A stretch of DNA of 31,471 nucleotides from positions 1 to 31,471 of the forward strand of contig DESW01000016.1 of assembly GCA_002361425.1 (NCBI GenBank), read 5' to 3'. Numbering within the stretch: the stretch's first letter is position 1; every line of letters begins with the position of its first letter. The stretch is from Candidatus Saccharibacteria bacterium UBA3304. GTDB lineage: Bacteria > Patescibacteriota > Saccharimonadia > Saccharimonadales > Saccharimonadaceae. The position numbers were made by a program, and so were the translations under genes. The notes under the pieces were generated by a model. It had not been told where the DNA came from. It ran no database searches and saw only the letters and a program-made list of their open reading frames with translations. This document shows positions 1 through 7,383 of this stretch, piece by piece.

Positions 1-37
1 CCTCGATGATCGTAAAGCCTTTTTTGTTTTTTGACAT
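1..37 (-). CDS. Type IV prepilin, N-terminal fragment (runs off the window)
   Basis: The first 37 bases, read on the minus strand, encode MSKNKKGFTIIE. This is the short basic leader followed by the G|FTxxE cleavage and methylation motif of class III (type IV pilin-like) signal peptides. Prepilin peptidase would cut after the glycine, leaving an N-methylated Phe, and Glu+5 is present. A good SD (AAGGAG, plus positions 45-50) lies 7 nt upstream of the ATG. The gene follows pilT and pilC on the same strand, so it is probably a major or minor pilin of the same pilus. A possible own promoter (TTGCAA-N17-TATGCT) lies in the 100-bp gap after pilC. Only 12 codons are visible, so the pilin class cannot be decided. 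Confidence 0.85.
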   Translation of the reverse strand, partial: MSKNKKGFTIIE

Positions 38-137
38 ATATATGCTCCTTTATTGTTTATTTTTGCAACCTGCAAAATTGCAATTACTATTAGCATATAC
101 TAAACGTAAGCATTTTGCAAGAGTTTTTGAGGTCAGT

Positions 138-1337
138 TTAAGCAATCGAGTTAACGAGAGCGTAGATCGGGAATAGAATACCGCCAACGAGACCACCTGC
201 CATAATCGCAAGGAGAATCATCATCACTGGCTCAATTGCCGAGCTAATTGCTGCGACCTTCTCATCAAGGTCATCTTCAAAGACCTGTGCGGCCTTCCCT
301 AACATCTCGTCCATCTTACCAGACTGCTCACCAATTGCTGCCATCTGATAAACCAAAGGAAGAATATACTGATGATCTTTCAAAGCTTCAGACATTGGCT
401 TACCAGCCTGGACCTTATCCATCGCGTCTTTCACTTCGTCCATCACAACCACGTTGTTCGTGGATTCACCCGCAATCTGCAAAGTATCAAGCACTGCAAC
501 ACCAGTCGAGAGCAAAATCTGCGAAATGCGTGCAAGGCGCGCCATGTAAAGCATGCGGAACAAGCCATTAAACATCGGAACGTTCAACTTCAACTTCGCC
601 ATCGTGCGAATACCATGGTCTGTCTTACGATACTGCATGAAGCCAACTACGATACCAGCAAGAATCAAGATTGCCAACCACCAGAAGTTAATAATGAAGT
701 TCTTAATTTCCACAAATGCCTGCGTTAAAGCCGGCAACTCCTCGCCGAGGTCCTCATAAAGACCTTCGACCTGCGGAACGACTTCAAGCATCATGTAAAG
801 GAAGACTACAAAAATCACGACGAGCGTAATAATCGGCATCACCATTGCGCCTTTAATGCTACTCATCATCTTCGCATCTTTTTCTTCCTGCATTGCGATG
901 CGCTTCAAGGAATCATCAAGCGTACCAGAAACCTCACCAGCACGAACTAGCGAGAGATAAACGTTATTAAATACTTCTGGATGCTTTGCGAATGCATCAC
1001 CAAGTGCGTGACCTGCTTCGATTTCTGCCAAAATTTCTTCAATCACAGCCTTCATCGCCTTGTTCTGAGTCTGTTCAGAAACAGTACGGAGAGACTGTGC
1101 AATCGGCAAACCAGCACCAACGAGCGTTGCGAACTGGCGCGTAAAGTTAATGCGGTCTTTTGCGGTAACTTTATTTAACTTATCTCCAAAGCCCTGGCCT
1201 TCTTCTTTTAGCGACTCTGGCACATAGCCACGGTCCACCAAAAGTTTACCGGCAATACGTTCAGTTTCAGCCTGAATCGTACCTTTAATAATCTTGCCAG
1301 TGCTTTGCTCTTTGGCTTTGTAGACAAAACGTTTCAT
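138..1337 (-). CDS. pilC: Type IV pilus inner-membrane platform protein PilC (GspF family)
   Basis: The 399-aa protein has the usual PilC/GspF length and layout. There is a short cytoplasmic N-terminus (FVYKAKEQSTGKIIKGTIQAE), then two homologous T2SF domains at about residues 65-190 and 265-390. Three hydrophobic segments occur at about 165-190, 215-235 and 370-395. It is the polytopic membrane platform on which the pilus motor ATPases act during assembly and retraction. Its ATG overlaps the pilT stop codon (ATGA, 1334-1337), so the two genes are translationally coupled. A prepilin gene follows 100 bp downstream. No pilB extension ATPase lies in the visible part of this cluster; it may be outside the window. 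Family assignment is firm. Confidence 0.95.
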   Translation of the reverse strand: MKRFVYKAKEQSTGKIIKGTIQAETERIAGKLLVDRGYVPESLKEEGQGFGDKLNKVTAKDRINFTRQFATLVGAGLPIAQSLRTVSEQTQNKAMKAVIEEILAEIEAGHALGDAFAKHPEVFNNVYLSLVRAGEVSGTLDDSLKRIAMQEEKDAKMMSSIKGAMVMPIITLVVIFVVFLYMMLEVVPQVEGLYEDLGEELPALTQAFVEIKNFIINFWWLAILILAGIVVGFMQYRKTDHGIRTMAKLKLNVPMFNGLFRMLYMARLARISQILLSTGVAVLDTLQIAGESTNNVVVMDEVKDAMDKVQAGKPMSEALKDHQYILPLVYQMAAIGEQSGKMDEMLGKAAQVFEDDLDEKVAAISSAIEPVMMILLAIMAGGLVGGILFPIYALVNSIA

Positions 1338-2464
1338 CCGCGCGATAGCCTCTCGAATTCTTGTAGATCAACTGCATATTCGCGTGCGGCATCATGGGTA
1401 ATAACACCAGTCTGGACGAGCTTAACAAGCGTACGGTCCATCGTCTGCATACCCTGGTCTGCACCAGTCTGAATAATCGTATCGAGCTGATGTGTCTTGC
1501 CCTCGCGAATCACCGAGCGAACTGCTGGGTTAGCCACGAGAATTTCAGCTGCGACAACACGGCCACCACCGATTGCTGGAACGAGGCGCTGTGCGCAAAT
1601 TGCCATCAAGATATTAGAAAGCTGTGAACGCACCTGTGGCTGCTGATGTGGCGGGAAGACATCGATCATACGGTCGATAGACTGAGAAGCAGAGTTGGTG
1701 TGAAGTGTTGCAAAGACCAAGTGGCCAGTTTCTGCAATCGTAATAGCAGCAGAGATAGTCTCAAGATCGCGCATCTCACCAATAAGGACTACATCTGGGT
1801 CCTCGCGGAGTGCCGAACGGAGTGCTGCCGAGAAGGAATAAGTATCATAGTGGACTTCACGCTGAACCACAACCGAACGCTTAGATTTGTGCGTAAACTC
1901 GATCGGATCCTCAATCGTGATAATGTGGCAAGCTTTTTCAGAGTTAATCTTGTCAACCAAAGCGGCAAGTGTCGTAGACTTACCGGAACCGGTAGGACCA
2001 GTAACCAAAACGAGACCGCGTGGAAAATCTGCGAAGCTCGTCACAACTGGTGGCATGCCAAGCTCAGAAATCGTCTGAATCGTATTCGGAATTAGACGGA
2101 ATGCTGCTGCGAGATTGCCCTTCTCGTGAAAAGCGTTCACACGGAAGCGTCCTAAATCACCAAACGAGAACGAATAATCGAACTCTTTATCTTTAATAAG
2201 AATCTGTTTTTGATCTTCTTCTAGCGTTGCAAAGACGAGTTTTTCAATCGTCGCTTCATCCAATGAATTATAGCCCGATACCGGTTGCAAAGCACCATCA
2301 ATACGCAAAATTGGAGGCAGACCTACCTGTAAATGAAGGTCGCTTGCTTTCGTGCGCACACATTCCTCGAGAAGATTCTCGATGCGGATGTTTGCAGTGT
2401 TTGCTGCGTTAGTATTCGGAGTTACGCTTGAAGCTGCAACACCTACCTGCCCACTTTGTTCCAT
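1334..2464 (-). CDS. pilT: Type IV pilus retraction ATPase PilT
   Basis: The protein belongs to the PilT/VirB11 secretion ATPase family, hexameric cytoplasmic motors that depolymerise the pilus. Visible motifs are Walker A GPTGSGKST, the Asp box IITIEDPIE, Walker B DPDVVLIGEMRD and the His box ATLHTNSA. The N-terminal PAS-like region (LLEECVRTKASDLHLQVG) is typical of PilT rather than PilB, and there is no PilB-type zinc tetracysteine motif. I choose the start at 2464 (376 aa, MEQSGQ...) rather than an in-frame ATG nine codons upstream. A consensus promoter places TATAAT exactly 6 nt before this ATG, so the upstream ATG would not be transcribed. The gene heads a pilT-pilC-(prepilin) operon that would serve twitching or attachment to a host cell. 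Confidence 0.93.
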   Translation of the reverse strand: MEQSGQVGVAASSVTPNTNAANTANIRIENLLEECVRTKASDLHLQVGLPPILRIDGALQPVSGYNSLDEATIEKLVFATLEEDQKQILIKDKEFDYSFSFGDLGRFRVNAFHEKGNLAAAFRLIPNTIQTISELGMPPVVTSFADFPRGLVLVTGPTGSGKSTTLAALVDKINSEKACHIITIEDPIEFTHKSKRSVVVQREVHYDTYSFSAALRSALREDPDVVLIGEMRDLETISAAITIAETGHLVFATLHTNSASQSIDRMIDVFPPHQQPQVRSQLSNILMAICAQRLVPAIGGGRVVAAEILVANPAVRSVIREGKTHQLDTIIQTGADQGMQTMDRTLVKLVQTGVITHDAAREYAVDLQEFERLSRG

Positions 2465-2470
2465 ACCACC

Positions 2471-2499
2471 ATTATACTTAAGCTTTTTCAAAAAAACAA
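2471..2499 (-). promoter_or_regulatory. pilT promoter, leaderless configuration
   Basis: Minus strand: -35 TTGTTT (2494-2499), 17-bp spacer, -10 TATAAT (2471-2476), then 6 nt (GGTGGT) and the pilT ATG at 2464. Transcription normally starts 6-7 nt after the -10, which would be the A of the ATG, giving a leaderless mRNA. Confidence 0.7.
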
Positions 2500-2525
2500 C
2501 AAAAAATTAGGGCTTTCGCCCTAAT
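2500..2525 (-). terminator. rpoD Rho-independent terminator
   Basis: An 8-bp perfect stem, ATTAGGGC/GCCCTAAT (2506-2513 with 2518-2525), has a 4-nt loop and is followed on the minus strand by a T6 run (2500-2505). It sits 3 bp past the rpoD stop and just upstream of the pilT promoter. Confidence 0.88.
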
Positions 2526-2528
2526 TCT

Positions 2529-3506
2529 CTATTTCAAGTATTCGTGAAGCTTCTTCGTATCTTTGTTTTTGCGCAATTTCGTAAGTGCTTTTGCCTCAAT
2601 CTGGCGAATACGTTCGCGCGTGACTGAGAATTCTGCACCAACTTCTTCAAGCGTGTGACTCTTACCGCCACCGATACCGAAGCGCATCTTAATAATCTTC
2701 TGCTCGCGATCACTCAAAGTTGAAAGAATGGCAGCAATCTGCTCTTTTAGAAGCTGTGTTGCAGCAGAATCTTCTGGCGAAACACGGTCTTCATCCTCAA
2801 TGAAATCACCGAGTGAAGAATCATCATCATCACCATCACGACCGACGGATGCATCAAGAGATGCAATATCCTGCTTAATCTTCATGACGTATTCAATCTT
2901 CTCTGGCTCCATGCCCATCGCCTTTGCGATTTCTTCAGTCGATGGCTCACGGTTAAGCTCCTGAGTCAAGCGGCGCTGCGTGCGAAGTACCTTGTTGATA
3001 GTTTCGACCATGTGCACTGGAATACGAATCGTACGTGCTTGATCTGCGATTGCGCGCGTAATTGCCTGGCGAATCCACCAAGTTGCATAAGTCGAGAACT
3101 TAAAACCTTTATCCGGATCAAACTTCTCAACTGCGCGGAGCAAACCAGTGTTGCCCTCCTGAATCAAATCCAAGAAATCAAGGCCGCGACCGGAGTAGCG
3201 CTTTGCAATCGAAACCACGAGACGCATGTTCGATTCAGCCATTTTATCCTTGGCTTTCTTCTGCTCTTTTGGCGTACCGTTAATAATTTTCTGCGCAAGC
3301 TCATACTCCTCTTCCTGGCTAAGAAGCGGAATTTTACCAATCTCGCGGAGATAAAGTTTTACTGAGTCATCAGAAACCTCATCGTAGCTTGCCGAATCAA
3401 AATCAATATTCAAATCCTCTTCGGATTCTTCGTCAATATCGTCGAAACTAGGCTCATCTACGTAGTTATCGTCGAGCCCTAAATCGTTTCTTTCTTCGTC
3501 GTCCAT
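2529..3506 (-). CDS. rpoD: RNA polymerase primary sigma factor RpoD
   Basis: A sigma-70 family protein of 325 aa. An acidic N-terminus (about 45 aa) replaces the long region 1.1 and the nonconserved insert of proteobacterial RpoD. Region 1.2 (DSVKLYLREIGKIPLLSQEEE) follows, then regions 2.1-2.4 with GRGLDFLDLIQEGN, KFDPDKGFKFSTYATWWIRQAI and IPVHM. Region 3 is EELNREPSTEEIAKAMG, and region 4 has the HTH SHTLEEVGAEFSVTRERIRQIEAKAL. The intact 2.4 and 4.2 match the TTGACA/TATAAT promoters seen throughout this window. The SD AAGGGG lies a few bases before the ATG, so unlike many neighbours it has a leader. The short length suits a reduced genome. Confidence 0.96.
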   Translation of the reverse strand: MDDEERNDLGLDDNYVDEPSFDDIDEESEEDLNIDFDSASYDEVSDDSVKLYLREIGKIPLLSQEEEYELAQKIINGTPKEQKKAKDKMAESNMRLVVSIAKRYSGRGLDFLDLIQEGNTGLLRAVEKFDPDKGFKFSTYATWWIRQAITRAIADQARTIRIPVHMVETINKVLRTQRRLTQELNREPSTEEIAKAMGMEPEKIEYVMKIKQDIASLDASVGRDGDDDDSSLGDFIEDEDRVSPEDSAATQLLKEQIAAILSTLSDREQKIIKMRFGIGGGKSHTLEEVGAEFSVTRERIRQIEAKALTKLRKNKDTKKLHEYLK

Positions 3507-3624
3507 ATACCCCTTAAGTTGTTATTTTTACTTTGTTTTCGTCGTTTTCGTTTTATCTAAATAACTTCTATCTGGCGCGGGGTATAAACAAAAACTTCCC
3601 GCATTTCCAGCGCATTCATTGCGA

Positions 3625-3633
3625 ATTATAGCA
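3625..3633 (-). promoter_or_regulatory. Extended -10 promoter of rpoD
   Basis: TGCTATAAT on the minus strand, a perfect extended -10, lies in the dnaG-rpoD gap. No good -35 is visible. It gives rpoD a leader of roughly 110 nt ending in the SD AAGGGG. Confidence 0.6.
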
Positions 3634-3645
3634 TAAAACTAAAAT

Positions 3646-5268
3646 CTATCCTAATTTTTTATCTAATTTCTGCATTTCGCGTAGGAGTTCGTCGACTTTT
3701 TCGTCATCCTCCGCTTCTTCTGCCACGCGAATCGCTTCCGCCAACGCCGCGCGTTCCGCTTCTAGACGTTCACGCATCACCTTCTTTAATAGGTTCTTCG
3801 CTTCACGCTCGCGCCCTGCCTTGTCGAGCTTCGCATACAATTCGTCAAAGATTAACGCCAACTCATCATCATCTAAACCAGCCGCCGGTTCAAAGTCATC
3901 CAAAGCAACTGGGCCATTCTTCACGAGCGCCGCCAAGTTTTTCTCGGCGCGCGAAATCTCCGCTTTATCGCCCTTCACCGCGACGTTCTTCTTCATCTTC
4001 TTCTCAGCCTTCACGACTTTCTTTGCACGAAACGCCTCAAGCGAAATACCAAGCCTGTCACTTACGATACGCTCATATTTCTCGCGCAAAACCGCATCCT
4101 CAACATCGTCAATCAAAGTCTTTGCCGCAGCCGCATATTCTGCGAAACCCTTCTCTGTGCGTAAGTTGTACTGCCCCTCATATTTCTCGAGCAACCACTC
4201 CAACGCCGGCCTATAGCTCTGCGTTGCCTTCTGCCAAAGTGCTGGATCCTTCTGAATCAATTCATCCGCGTCCTTGCAACCATGATAATCGTCAATCACC
4301 GAAAGATAGATGCCAAACTTCGAGGCCATCGAGATTGCACGTTCTGCCGCCCTTACGCCCGCTTCATCGCCGTCATAAGCCAAACGAATGTCATTCGTCA
4401 TGCGTGCAAAGCTCTTCAAGTGCATTTCCGTCATTGCCGTACCGGCCGTCGCAACCGCTTCACAAACTCCTGCCTGATGCGAGGAAATCACATCCATGTT
4501 TCCCTCTACAACCACCACAAACTCCGAACGACGAATCGCGTCCTTTGCCTGGCTCAAACCAAAGATATGGCGCCCCTTGTTATAGAGCAAAGTCTCCGGC
4601 GTATTCAAATACTTCGGCGAATTTTCATCCTTCTCGATAATGCGTGCCGTAAAGCCAATCACACGCCCAGATACATCCATCAAAGGCACCGTCATACGAC
4701 CCTTAAATAGATCGCCGCCAAAGCGGTTCACGAGACCCGCATCCTCAATTTCTTTCTTCGTAAAGCCACGTTTTGTCAAGAAATCGACGAGCGCCCTGCC
4801 CGACTTCGGCGCATAACCAATGCGGAATTTCTCTACCGTATTCTTATTCAAATTACGCTTATAAAACACGTAATTCATCACGGCTTTATTCTTCGTCAAA
4901 CAGAACTGAAAATACTTCGTTGCAAGCTCCAGCGCCTCATACAAACGCGCCTTATGCTCCGCCATTTTCTTGTCATCGCCAGAGTAGCGTTTTAGCTCAA
5001 CGCCTGCCTGCTGCGCAAGCTTCTCCAGCGCTTCGCGGAAGGTGATGCCTTCCATCTCCATCACAAAAGTAAAGATATCGCCGCCTTTATTGCTCGAAAA
5101 ATCATGCCAGATTCCCTTCTCTGGCGAAACCATAAAGCTCGGCGTCTTGTCTGTCCCCCAAGGTGAGTGCCCCTTGAAATTTCTACCGGCACGCTTCAAC
5201 TCGATGTATTGCCCAATCACATCTTCAACAGCTAGCCGCGCCCGAATTTCCTCTTTGGCATCCTCCAT
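3646..5268 (-). CDS. dnaG: DNA primase DnaG with zinc ligands replaced
   Basis: DnaG synthesises RNA primers at the replication fork. Taking the ATG at 5268 gives 540 aa. The N-terminal CHC2-type domain (1-90) keeps its fold signature (KTPSFMVSPEKGIWHDF) but all four zinc ligands are substituted: S35, G38, D56 and S59 stand where E. coli has C40, H43, C61 and C64, with identical spacing. The catalytic core follows at about 120-330, with Toprim motifs VVVEGNMDVI (E255) and YDGDEAGVRAA (D299, D301) intact. The C-terminal 110 residues are charged and helical (a DnaB-contact-like region). The start is chosen because TATAAT lies exactly 6 nt upstream; an in-frame ATG nine codons earlier overlaps that promoter. 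dnaG lies upstream of rpoD on the same strand, a common bacterial pairing. Confidence 0.95.
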   Translation of the reverse strand: MEDAKEEIRARLAVEDVIGQYIELKRAGRNFKGHSPWGTDKTPSFMVSPEKGIWHDFSSNKGGDIFTFVMEMEGITFREALEKLAQQAGVELKRYSGDDKKMAEHKARLYEALELATKYFQFCLTKNKAVMNYVFYKRNLNKNTVEKFRIGYAPKSGRALVDFLTKRGFTKKEIEDAGLVNRFGGDLFKGRMTVPLMDVSGRVIGFTARIIEKDENSPKYLNTPETLLYNKGRHIFGLSQAKDAIRRSEFVVVVEGNMDVISSHQAGVCEAVATAGTAMTEMHLKSFARMTNDIRLAYDGDEAGVRAAERAISMASKFGIYLSVIDDYHGCKDADELIQKDPALWQKATQSYRPALEWLLEKYEGQYNLRTEKGFAEYAAAAKTLIDDVEDAVLREKYERIVSDRLGISLEAFRAKKVVKAEKKMKKNVAVKGDKAEISRAEKNLAALVKNGPVALDDFEPAAGLDDDELALIFDELYAKLDKAGREREAKNLLKKVMRERLEAERAALAEAIRVAEEAEDDEKVDELLREMQKLDKKLG

Positions 5269-5274
5269 ACCTCT

Positions 5275-5280
5275 ATTATA
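5275..5280 (-). promoter_or_regulatory. dnaG -10 element, leaderless
   Basis: TATAAT on the minus strand is followed by 6 nt (AGAGGT) and the dnaG ATG, so transcription should begin at or beside the start codon. No convincing -35 was seen. Confidence 0.6.
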
Positions 5281-5335
5281 CCCCATAAGCGCCAAATATT
5301 CCTCAAAGCCCCTCTTAAACTTAACGTGCTTATGC

Positions 5336-5341
5336 TATAAT
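5336..5341 (+). promoter_or_regulatory. Extended -10 promoter, leaderless, of the 5348 gene
   Basis: TGCTATAAT (5333-5341) is followed by 6 nt (GCAAGT) and ATG at 5348. There is no SD. It diverges from the dnaG promoter about 60 bp away. Confidence 0.65.
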
Positions 5342-5347
5342 GCAAGT

Positions 5348-5986
5348 ATGGATAACAATAAAGCTTCAATGGATAACAAAGCTTATCTTGATCAAATCGC
5401 CGTCAAAGGCAAAGTAAAATCGGGTCCTATCTTTACCCCGATGCTTATTAAGTTAATCGCCGCTGGCGTCGTTATGCTAATCACGATGATTGTCGTCGGT
5501 AGTGTCATTAGCAGTAGCAACGCAAAAGTTACCCAATCTCACGAGCGCGTCTATCTCCGCATTTCCAAGCTCGGCGACAAAAGCAACAACGCTCCACTCG
5601 CTAAGTATTCCAAACTTCTCCGTAATTCCGATCTTCGCGCATATGCTTCTACGCTTCATAGCACCCTCGAAACGACCAACAATAAATTGAGCGGCGTCAT
5701 CGGTACCACTGGTGTCAAAACTTCTGGCATTTCTGCCGAAGTTACCAAGGCCGAAAATGCCAACATATCCGCTTACACAAGCGCCCTAGAAAACGCTATT
5801 CTCTCCGGCACTCTCGATCGCGTCTTCGCTACTGAGACCCTCTATCAGATTTCTACCCTTATCCAATACGAAAACGAATCACTCAAGAAGGCTAACAGTC
5901 AGAGCTACGCCAACCTCATTAAGCAATCTATTCAAGACCTTACTACTCTAGAAGAAAACTTCAATACTTGGTCGGAAACCCATTAA
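5348..5986 (+). CDS. Single-pass membrane protein of unknown function
   Basis: 212 aa, not recognised. A 38-residue N-terminal cytoplasmic part is followed by one strong transmembrane segment (LIKLIAAGVVMLITMIVVGSV, residues about 38-58). About 150 mostly helical, Ser/Thr/Asn-rich residues with few aromatics come next and are probably outside the membrane. The helical part resembles a four-helix sensory-type bundle in composition only; no HAMP or signalling domain follows. The reading frame is open further upstream, but the leaderless promoter fixes the start at 5348. It is transcribed alone: it diverges from dnaG, and a bidirectional terminator follows directly. Confidence 0.75.
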   Translation: MDNNKASMDNKAYLDQIAVKGKVKSGPIFTPMLIKLIAAGVVMLITMIVVGSVISSSNAKVTQSHERVYLRISKLGDKSNNAPLAKYSKLLRNSDLRAYASTLHSTLETTNNKLSGVIGTTGVKTSGISAEVTKAENANISAYTSALENAILSGTLDRVFATETLYQISTLIQYENESLKKANSQSYANLIKQSIQDLTTLEENFNTWSETH

Positions 5987-6018
5987 AAAATACCCCTCGA
6001 TTTGAGGGGTATTTTTTT
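5987..6018. terminator. Bidirectional terminator
   Basis: A long A/T-flanked hairpin has stem ATACCCCTC/GAGGGGTAT with a 5-nt loop, A-run on the left and T-run on the right. It serves the 5348 gene on plus and the yjbR end on minus. Confidence 0.9.
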
Positions 6019-6328
6019 ATTCTGCCGAAACTTCGTAGGCGTGACGAATCAAATCGAATATTTCATCGTCAGTTAGCTGGCCTGAGCAAATGATCTCAAT
6101 ACCATTGCGGCCCAAAGCGCGACTCTCCATCACGCTTTCGTAGCGGCTCTGCAAAGTCTGGCCGAGCTTTCTATCGCAACGCAATTCAAGGCGGAGCGGC
6201 GTTTTACCCTGCTCCATGCAGAGAAAAATCTTTTCGCCACGCTCGAAAATCTGCCAGCCTTTTTCGACGCGGCCAGCAATATCGTCGAAGCGCTTCAAAT
6301 ATTCTAGGACAGCTTCTTCAGATACCAT
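6017..6328 (-). CDS. MmcQ/YjbR family protein
   Basis: 103 aa. The pattern matches the YjbR/CyaY-like fold family: an N-terminal helix (VLEYLKRF), GEKIFLCMEQGKTPLRLELRCDRKLGQTLQSRY, and a C-terminal SGQLTDDEIFDLIRHAYEV that corresponds to the family ending (deel..LIdhSY). The family is often annotated as DNA-binding but its role is unclear. The start at 6328 has a good SD (GGAG, about 6 nt upstream). The first 25 nt overlap the end of orn in another frame, so the gene is coupled to the mscL-orn operon. Function is not inferable beyond the family. Confidence 0.75.
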   Translation of the reverse strand: MVSEEAVLEYLKRFDDIAGRVEKGWQIFERGEKIFLCMEQGKTPLRLELRCDRKLGQTLQSRYESVMESRALGRNGIEIICSGQLTDDEIFDLIRHAYEVSAE

Positions 6329-6843
6329 TTCAACTCCTCAATGCTACCACGAATATCATCAAGTGCGCGGTGATTTTCTGGTTTCAAAAACTTCTGACCG
6401 AGCGCATTCTCGAAGTAAACCTTCCAGGCCGACACATCAAGCTGACGATAATGCAAACGCGCATTTAATGTTGGCCATTCGCGTTCAATAAACTTCTGAT
6501 CCTGATGAATCGAGTTACCAGCAAGATACACTACTGCATCGCCACAGTTCTCAGCCACAAAATCCAAGAGCTCCTTTTCGATCGTCGCGGCTGGTTTACC
6601 GGAGGCATTCTGCGCCACGAGGCCGTCATAAGAAGCTTTATTTTTCTCCCAGAATTCGCCAACCATACGCTTCGCAATAATCTCGTCCGAAACTTTCACG
6701 ACGCCCGTATAGGTCGCTTTTTCCTCGAGGCCCCAGTCCGTAATAATCGCCGCAACCTCAAGAATTCTGTCGTGCACTGGAGAGAGCCCCGTCATTTCGA
6801 GGTCTACCCAGAGCAACATCGATTTTTCTTTTTTCGCCGTCAT
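6304..6843 (-). CDS. orn: Oligoribonuclease Orn
   Basis: 179 aa, matching the family length. Orn is a 3'-5' exonuclease that degrades 2-5 nt RNAs and linear dinucleotides such as pGpG in the cytoplasm. The DEDDh motifs are visible: Exo I LLWVDLEMTGL (D and E), Exo II YLAGNSIHQDQKFI (D), and Exo III with H and D in ENHRALDDIRGSIEELKWY. The start abuts the mscL stop with no gap (6843/6844), and the 3' end overlaps yjbR by 25 nt, indicating one operon. No SD is needed if translation is coupled to mscL. Confidence 0.95.
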   Translation of the reverse strand: MTAKKEKSMLLWVDLEMTGLSPVHDRILEVAAIITDWGLEEKATYTGVVKVSDEIIAKRMVGEFWEKNKASYDGLVAQNASGKPAATIEKELLDFVAENCGDAVVYLAGNSIHQDQKFIEREWPTLNARLHYRQLDVSAWKVYFENALGQKFLKPENHRALDDIRGSIEELKWYLKKLS

Positions 6844-7239
6844 TTACTTCTTAACGTCGAGCTTAAGAGCCTTAATTACAATGTAGATGACAAATGCCAA
6901 GATAATGAAGTTAATCAAATCGTTAAGGAAGGCACCAAGCGACAAAACTGCGCCAGTGTCGCCGAGAGCGACCGTCCAACCCTTCAAACCTTCGGTAGAG
7001 CCAAGGAGAAGGCCAATTGGTGGCATAAATACGTTATTTACGAGAGAGTTAACTAATGCGCCAGCATGAGTACCAAGTACCAAACCTACTGCGAGACCAA
7101 CGATATTCTGCTCGCGGATAAACTGCATGAAGCCACCACCGTGACTCTTTGCCTTACCAAGACCCGCCTGTGCGAGACCTTTTACCTTACCTGCTGCACC
7201 AGCTGCTTTTTCGGTAGCTTTCTTTGCTTTTTCTGCCAT
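6844..7239 (-). CDS. mscL: Large-conductance mechanosensitive channel MscL
   Basis: 131 aa. MscL forms a homopentameric inner-membrane pore that opens on hypo-osmotic stress. TM1 is recognisable (NIVGLAVGLVLGTHAGALVNSLVNN), then the short FMPPIGLLLG stretch and TM2 (FLNDLINFIILAFVIYIVIKAL). It differs from typical MscL in a 37-residue Lys/Ala/Gly-rich N-terminal extension and a very short C-terminus lacking the usual cytoplasmic helix bundle. It is first gene of the mscL-orn-yjbR operon. It has SD AAGGGA and a promoter (TTGCTA-N17-TATAGT) that overlaps the divergent promoter of the 7384 gene. Confidence 0.9.
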   Translation of the reverse strand: MAEKAKKATEKAAGAAGKVKGLAQAGLGKAKSHGGGFMQFIREQNIVGLAVGLVLGTHAGALVNSLVNNVFMPPIGLLLGSTEGLKGWTVALGDTGAVLSLGAFLNDLINFIILAFVIYIVIKALKLDVKK

Positions 7240-7266
7240 ATTCTTCCCTTATTTAAACTTAATTTC

Positions 7267-7308
7267 ACTATAGCAAAACTTGACATATTTAGCAATCTGT
7301 GCTATAAT
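7267..7308. promoter_or_regulatory. Overlapping divergent promoters (mscL / 7384 gene)
   Basis: Plus strand: TTGACA (7280-7285), 17-bp spacer, TATAAT (7303-7308) with the upstream TGTGC extension. Minus strand for mscL: TTGCTA (7290-7295), 17-bp spacer, TATAGT (7267-7272) with an extended TG. The mscL -35 lies inside the plus-strand spacer, so two polymerases cannot bind at once. The plus promoter is almost perfect and should dominate. Confidence 0.78.
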
Positions 7309-7314
7309 GACCAG

Positions 7315-7383
7315 GATAACTGCCCACAAGGGCCAGTTTTTGACCTTTAAAGGCCATTGACACATGAAAGGGAGGTGTTTTTC
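7315..7383 (+). promoter_or_regulatory. Structured leader and strong SD of the 7384 gene
   Basis: About 70 nt. A small hairpin CTGCCC/GGGcCAG (7320-7336) is followed by CCTTT (7344-7348). That run can pair with AAAGG (7367-7371), the 5' part of the SD AAAGGGAGGT (7367-7376). The SD is 7-8 nt from the ATG. Pairing was done by eye. Confidence 0.45.
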
